Shown piece by piece: positions 57,346-64,000 of a DNA stretch of 64,000 bases. Below the pieces are notes generated by a model. That model saw only the letters and a list, made by a program, of their open reading frames with translations. It ran no database searches and was not told where the DNA came from. Source of the DNA: Prostheceraeus crozeri (Eukaryota; Platyhelminthes; Polycladida; Euryleptidae); assembly GCA_907163375.1 (NCBI GenBank), contig CAJQUW010006345.1, positions 248,001 through 312,000 on the forward strand. Reading direction: 5' to 3'. The stretch's first letter is position 1, and each line of letters opens with the position of its first letter. The position numbers and the translations under genes are program-made.

Positions 57346-60300
57346 CAATACATGTGTGAGGAGGCCTTGGGTCATTTTTCAAACATCAAAGATAGAAACC
57401 TAAGTATTTGTAAAAATTTTTCCTTTTTTGTTGTCATACACCTTTATGTATTTCATTATGAGAAGGAGGGATTTTACAGGGGCAAATCTCCTTGTGAAAT
57501 CTTTCCTTCTGACAATGACCAAAGAGTTAGTCGAAATATATAAAGGTTTTGACAACAAAAAACATTCTACAAATATTAAGGTTCTCAACTGTGATATTTG
57601 AATACATGTCACTATACTACGCGCACTTTTTTTAGACATTCAGGATTCCTCGAATTCTTCACAGATGTAAATTTTTCTTCATTTTGAAGCTCGCAGATGA
57701 ATTGCTCTATTAGTTTTGTCAACTTTTCGAGAAATTGCTAAAGCTCACGATTCCATTCTCTCTGGAAAAAATGGTCATGATTTCAATCATTTTTTAAGTC
57801 TTCGGATGATAGCCATGTGACTTAGACTAATTGACTGGGATTGTTGTCAAAGCACAAAACAGCATTATTTTAAGACCTTATGATTGCGGAATTTGATCAC
57901 ATTACAGTTAGTGGCCAATAGATGCCTTCATTTACTAGAGTGGTCTGCAAAAAAATAATTCATGAAGTGATGCAAGTCAGCTCAAAGTTAATTTATCAAT
58001 TGACGCAAGTCACCTCAAAGTTGGTTATGCAACGCATGTGTTCCCTTAGTTTCTGGATTTACCTATGTCAGAATGAACGTATGTGATATCTTAGGTGTCT
58101 CCAAAATGCAAATGACAGTCAAACTCCTTCAATTGAGTCACAGGAGAGATCACTCCACATGAAAATTGACAGACAATCAAAAAATCCTGCTTGACGAAAT
58201 GATGTGTATAGAGATCAAAACCTGGCGAAAAAAAGTTGCAATTATAAATAATTCTAATAAAAAATGATATATGACACCATATATATATATATAAATGTCA
58301 CTTTGATGACAGGTATTGCCATGGAAATACTTAAAATAAAGAATAATTGTGAAAATATGTGCAACAGCTGATATTCAACGTCCTACTTAAGCACATGTGT
58401 TTGCTCATTCACCAGAAACTATGGTTAATCAATCACACAGATGTCTGTTTGAACATTCCCTCTGACTGCTAATCTGAATTTGTGGAAATAGTGATGTAAA
58501 ACAATGCTTGTTGAAGAACTGCGACGAGTACTTCATCCATCTTCAGATCTTCTCACAAACATTTACAGACAGTTAAATTTAACTGTAAACATTAATTCTA
58601 CGAAATAACATGTTCAAACAAGGAATGAAGTATGCATAATGATTTCAACTTGAATAGAAGCAGAATTATGTTTAAGATAGTGGGACAGAAATGGGTCCAT
58701 CGATCGGTTATAGTCGATTGGATTCCAACAGCAATCACTAATTCACTTTGCCAAATCTAGAAAACATCGAAGTTATCGAAACAGAGTTGCACATATCGAT
58801 GCACTGTATCAAAATAATTTAGATTTTATCAAAAAATAATAGTGTTTTTAGGAAATGATAGTTTTTATAAAATCATGAAATTTCATGCAGTGCTTATTTC
58901 ACGATCACATCGGTCAAAGCATTGCCAGCCATTACAAAGCGGCATTCTGCCGGTTTTGTGAATCATATGAACGAATCACAAGTGTAAACTCATACTCTAT
59001 GTGTAAACTATGGCCATAGAGTAATGGCCATCCCTACTCAAGACTACGGCCCTGTTCATTTAAGTTGAAGCGACATGAAACAAAGTAGAACGAAAGAAAA
59101 TGACGGAATTAGAGGTTTTGTTTCATTGTGTGTGACGCTGTTTCATTTCGCATCATTTTGCTTCATATCGTTTCACACATAGACATCAGATAACATTATT
59201 AGGTAATCCGATGTTTATGGTTTCACATTAGCCGTTTGAGCACCGGAGCAAAATCTGTTGCACTGATGCTGCAGCTGCCCATGACGTGACATTTGCTCAT
59301 AGGTGCAAGTCCCCTGATGCTGAGTGAACAATGGGAACTTTGATGGAAACATAACAGAGATAACGTGCAGTGCACGTCCATGGGCAGTTGGGGCAGTGTT
59401 GTCAGCTGCTATATAGTCGACCACTTGCGCAAATGCCCGGATGACGCGCACCATGCGCCATCGGGACTCAAGAGGATGATGAGTAAGGCCTATAGACCAA
59501 TATATAGCGGATGAAGTAGTTGCAAAATTAGCTTAGAAAAGTTCATTCAGTATATTAGCTATATATATAACTATAGTTCAAAAAACATGAATGTAAACTG
59601 TCTGCTGATGCATTATCAAGCAGCTTGATTTTGTACATTTGCGCATGGAGTAAAGATTGTCCTTTTTCTATTGCTCTCGGAGTCGATTTGTGGACATCCA
59701 CGAGCCAGCAATTTGGGAAATTTGAGTGCCCAACAAGTGTCAACCATAGAGTAATTGCATGTAGCAGGGATGTGGAGTCGGAGTTCCGGAGTCCTATCAT
59801 TTTTGCTGGAGCCGGAGTCCCGGACTCCGGCCTATAACTAGACCAGAAATATATTACAAACAAATTATTTGTCCTCGCGCATAGCTGTCACTGTCTTGAT
59901 GTCAACTTTCTCTGTCAAACGAAAGTACAGAGACAGCAGTGCATGCAAAGCTTGTGATAGCTGAGGGAATGAACCGTGATAGTGAAAAAAAGGTTTCGTC
60001 TTTTCACTCGGTGATTTAGTAGAGAAGACAAGCTCGTATACCCAGAACCGGAGACGTGAGGAAATCCATCATCAAATGTGAATTTTTATTGTCTTGGTAT
60101 GACGGCTTTCGCATTTTACCTGATTTATCGAATATTCTTGTTACTTATCCAATGCTACTTATTAGGAATTGTTTGCAAATATCCTCATGGACATGCAGCA
60201 TACCTGTTTTGTATAAACTGAAATAAAATTATTTCTTCAAAGAACCATCTGACCTGTATTTTTGTCAGAAATCCTATGTCCACTTCAGATGTCTCCAAAT

Positions 60301-63300
60301 GCATTTCAAACATTATGGATGACAGATATCTGTCAGAAACTATAGCTTTGAAAAAATCTTAAATTCAATTGGAGACTCGTAATCTGGAAATGTCTGAAAC
60401 TCAGTTGGATAGATCTGAAATCGATTTGGAACTATCTGAAATAGATTTGGAAGATGGGTAGTTTTTTTTCCTCAACGAAGATATCGGACAATTTTTATGT
60501 GACAGAAGATAGAGGCTATCATTGCGTAGAGTAAGTATGTTGGGTATTGCCAACTCAGAATTTATTAAATCCTCAATGTGCATAGGCCCTACAGTTTCGA
60601 TTTTATTAAATGAACTCGAGGTGAACACAGTTGGGTATTGCTACCAAATGTGAGATATGCGAACTTTTGCGCGGAATTGAATGATCATGATAGTATTGCC
60701 GAAGGAATTATAGCATTTTACAGATTCTCCGTGTATGACAGCCTTGGAGAGTTATGTTTGCTAAATTAGGAATTTGACAGGTTGCTAATTGATTACTTTC
60801 ATGCTCAACCTTGTATTTTCCTTAAGCGTGATCACAACACAAGCAACCTGCCAGAGGCCGATTGTAGAGTAAGTTTTATAGAGAGCAGACTTTTTCAAAA
60901 TTGAGTGACATGACAAAATTTGCATGTTTCGTTTGTATGATTACACGAAAGAAAACCAAATCAATGTATGCGATTCAGGCGCAATAACAATCGATACACT
61001 GAATTCGGTGTTTTCATAAAACATTTGTTGTTGAAGGAGCGCATTCTCTTAATGTTGATGGGCCGGTCAACGCGGGAGATTCGGTCGGATTTGCATTTAT
61101 CTAGGAGAAGTAGAATTGGATATCCTCATTTCAAGGGCTAATGAAATCTCCAAAAAATGCGATTACTTGACCCATAGTTGGGATATGATGATCTGTCTCT
61201 CATACCTGACTGAAATAAACGCTTCCTCTTAATACATACAAAAGCATACGCACAAATTTGTAATTCTACAGCTACAAGCCGAGGACTTGTGGATCCGTTT
61301 GATTTTCTTTTTACTTCTGTGCGTTCTTGCTTCGTTGTTTCTCTTCGTTAATATTTTCCTCGGTCGTGCGTAATGGGCCTCTCTCTTTCTTATAAATCTT
61401 AATTTACCGGTAATTTATTTTAATTTACCTTACCGGTATTTTACCGGGTAAAATACTAAAAGAGGAATTCTAAAGGTGCAAACGGCTAAAATGCAAGGAT
61501 TAGTGATGCAAGTGATCATAAAGGGACAATTGCAATACTATGGATATGGTTTAATGTATTATTTCACACTTTGGCAGCGATGTGAGCGCTCAACTTTCAG
61601 AAAAGTGATACATTCAAAAACTTAAATAACTTTTGCGTTTCACTTTGAGAAGTGCAGTACATAGCATATCTTATCATTTTCTAAAGGTAGCAATCATCCA
61701 ACGCCATGTTAAAGATCATAGAACTGCTAGGAGGAGGAATTGACTGCATCCGCATTCTTCCCTTTATAGCTAGTGGTGTGGTCATCTATTTATGCATTAG
61801 GCAAATTTCTGTGACAAAATTTCTGGAAGGAATTTGAAGGAATAATTAAGCTATAGCTTTGTGAAAATATTCTCCTGCATTTTCTTTTTTGGTTTATTGG
61901 CTCTGACAGCCGTACGGTCACCCTACATTTTTACATTTTTGTCAGAATTAAGTCAGCATGTCTTGCGCAAAGTATTTACAACAAGTTCTTCTACGTACAA
62001 GCTTACGTACATCTTAGGGTCAAATGCCTGTGATACAAAAATGCTTGAACATTTTAACAGATCAGATTGAATGTAGATGTATTGACAAATGCAGTTGATG
62101 TAATTACCTTACCACTTATAAAATGAAACACAAGTATTCCCTCATTGCAACTATCCTTGCTAAGTGTATTTTCCTATGAAGACTCAATATTGACAAATTG
62201 CAAACATTGGCCTTGATTTTTATTGTATTGCGCATAGGTAGCAGAAGATACGACTTAATTCCAATATGTTTTCGCAGTATATTAATTTAAAATTATTTCA
62301 AGGATTATGAAATATAATTTCAATTGTGCACCTTGTGATACAAAGTGTCGTGCGTTTTGGCGGAATTAATCTTACAATTTACACAAAGGAGATGCCTCGA
62401 TCAGTAAGTAATACGTGTGGTCCAAACAATTTCCGTATCATATATGTGAGCCCTACTTTTTCACAAAGTTCTTTTTCACCTCAGAATCGAAGCGCAGCGC
62501 TATCAGCTAGAAGAACTCGGCACCCGAGAGCACGCCGAATTATGCGTCAGTAAATGGATAACGTTGAGCACTTTGTGAGTTGCCATCGAAAATCGAATTG
62601 CGCGCATCTAAAGCTTACAATTTACGAGTCGTGAATAACCGCCGATCAAAAGCCCACAGATCGATGACACTCAAACATCATGGAACATCTTTAAAGCTTT
62701 GGTAAAAAGTGTAGCCGGTAATTTATGAACTCATATTAATGCTCCTCGAAAAGCTCTAAAATTAAGATATAACGCACAAAATATGCATTGAATGATGTTG
62801 TAGAGAACCAATATATGTGTGCTCACGTATAAACCACCTCACGTATATAATTCACCAAGTTTGAAAGAATTAATATTGTAGAAATTAGCTGCGGTAAAAT
62901 GCGATAAACCTTATCGGTAATTTGAATTATACTCTTTGTTCGCTTTTCTCTCCAATTAAAACGAGTCTTAGGCCTTCTCTCTTCCTTATTTTCATCACGT
63001 GGGCCTTTTTTCGATCATCTCAATTTTCATCTTCCCATTTCAATCAAACTTGTTGGATAATCGCATTTGTGGCAACGAGAGTTATAAAGTTGTAGCGAGT
63101 TTGGAGAAGCCTGTAAAGTTGAATAGTCAGTTTCTAATTGGATGAATGAATTTGAGCTAAAAAAATTCGAACACTGTACGGGATATTTCTTTCTTTGCGC
63201 GCAAAACGATGACACCTACTAGTCATACCAATCGTCTGTGGTATGTACACTGTCATTTGGGCATCACGCAGGCGTTGTTTGAGTCTTAAAATGTTGCTTG

Positions 63301-64000
63301 CGTTCTCACACAATGATGCGTCATTCCGCGACATTATTTATCGTCGTGGAATGACCATAAACCGTCAGCTAGCTGGATAACTGTTGTGGTCTACGGCATT
63401 ACATGTTAGAAATTATGTAATTAGACATGCATTATGAATCAGTTATTAGATGTGTAATGAAGTAAAGGTTTTGATTATGACCGATGCAATATTAAAAATT
63501 TGCTAAATAACGTCGTGGAATAACGATTTCGAATTTCTTAGCAGGCAATGTAATAAAATTAGGTGACCTTCAAACATTATTTTTTATTTAGTTGACTACT
63601 TGATGGTAATCTTGAAAAATAATTGGCATTGATTTTCTCAGATGACGGTACACAGGCATCTCAAAACAATCATAAAAAATTGACATTTTTGACTTAAAAT
63701 TAGAAAATCATGGGTATACTGCAAAAAATCTGATTTTCGGCATTACCGGATATTTAAACAAAAATCTTTCAGAAATTATAGAAATATGGATCAGTGAGCA
63801 TGAGATAGTGGCACTATTCAATAAAATTTTGATGTTCTAATTTTTGCCGTAGATTGGACAATTATATTTTCAACTATTCATGTGTAAGACCGTGTATGAT
63901 CGCGTGTATTGGATTGTCTATTAAAGAGCTTGTCACGAAATTGCGGTAGCGTTCAAATAGGCCTATAGCCTTTCGCCTCAGTCGATAGTAAGAGAAAAGC
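57346..64000. other. no gene recognised
   Basis: AT-rich sequence. A GC-richer minus-strand frame at 59215-59454 (MVRVIRAFAQVVDYIAADNT) is open but unassigned. A GGAGTC/GGAGCC-rich stretch follows CAGGGATG at 59765-59831 and may be a hAT-type end. Three short units of 'atctgaaatagatttggaa' occur at 60384-60456. Confidence 0.35.
58279..58293. repeat. short (AT)n microsatellite
   Basis: Fifteen bases of alternating AT. It is of no evident functional importance. Confidence 0.8.

Noticed and set aside
1-64000. Old virus copies, LTR retroelements or Polintons
   Set aside because: I saw no capsid, envelope, protein-primed polymerase, packaging ATPase or LTR-integrase motifs and no long terminal direct repeats.
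1-64000. tRNA or rRNA genes
   Set aside because: The only tRNA-like sequence is the SINE head at 35242; no complete cloverleaf or rRNA core sequence was recognised by eye.

Overview
This 64-kb window is AT-rich, intron-rich animal DNA dominated by transposable elements. It looks like an invertebrate nuclear genome: it has GT/AG-spliced exons, a tRNA-derived SINE, CR1/L2-type LINE ends, Tc1/mariner, hAT, P-superfamily and tyrosine-recombinase (Crypton/DUF3504-like) elements, and no operons. Species cannot be named from the sequence; a marine invertebrate is plausible but unproven.

Host genes. The one gene I recognise is an orthologue of TULP4 (tubby-like protein 4, a WD40 plus tubby protein) on the minus strand. 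The first coding exon, with the likely start codon, is at 40836-41112 and the next exon is at 5809-5937. Both have consensus splice sites and join in phase 0. They are separated by an intron of about 34.9 kb (5938-40835) that contains most of the mobile DNA. At the left end are RNase T2-like fragments (838-1044 minus, 1166-1260 plus) and an unassigned terminal exon (2722-2823 minus).

Layout. 1-310: LINE 3' end with an (ATT)n tail. 2154-2566: possible MITE. 9731-14195: P-superfamily transposon with an unbroken 932-codon transposase. 15.4-17.3 kb: palindromic foldbacks. 17.3-21.5 kb: a Crypton-like recombinase gene split by an intact Tc1 (DD34E) element and by a damaged DD41D mariner-relative. 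21.7-21.95 kb: two more foldbacks. 21952-25081: a second, broken P element with nearly identical 77-bp terminal inverted repeats. 25.1-26.5 kb: a second Crypton-like recombinase gene with a 47-bp direct repeat. 27-35 kb: inverted repeats, a 30-bp minisatellite, a mariner relic, Penelope-type tail motifs and a young SINE. 36655-39272: a hAT element with a perfect 8-bp target duplication.

Upstream of the TULP4 start (41-64 kb) the window holds two diverged copies of a 1.4-kb repeat, an IS630/Tc1-like element whose ends are arrays of a 21-bp repeat, a 30-bp minisatellite that keeps a decapeptide frame open, a LINE 3' end, and long stretches where I see no gene.

The transposon genes do not form one pathway. 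They are independent cut-and-paste or recombinase elements that accumulated in one long intron and inserted into each other. The structures most worth follow-up are the foldbacks around the Crypton genes, the direct repeat at Crypton 2, the P transposase with a substituted zinc ligand, and the iteron-ended IS630-like element.
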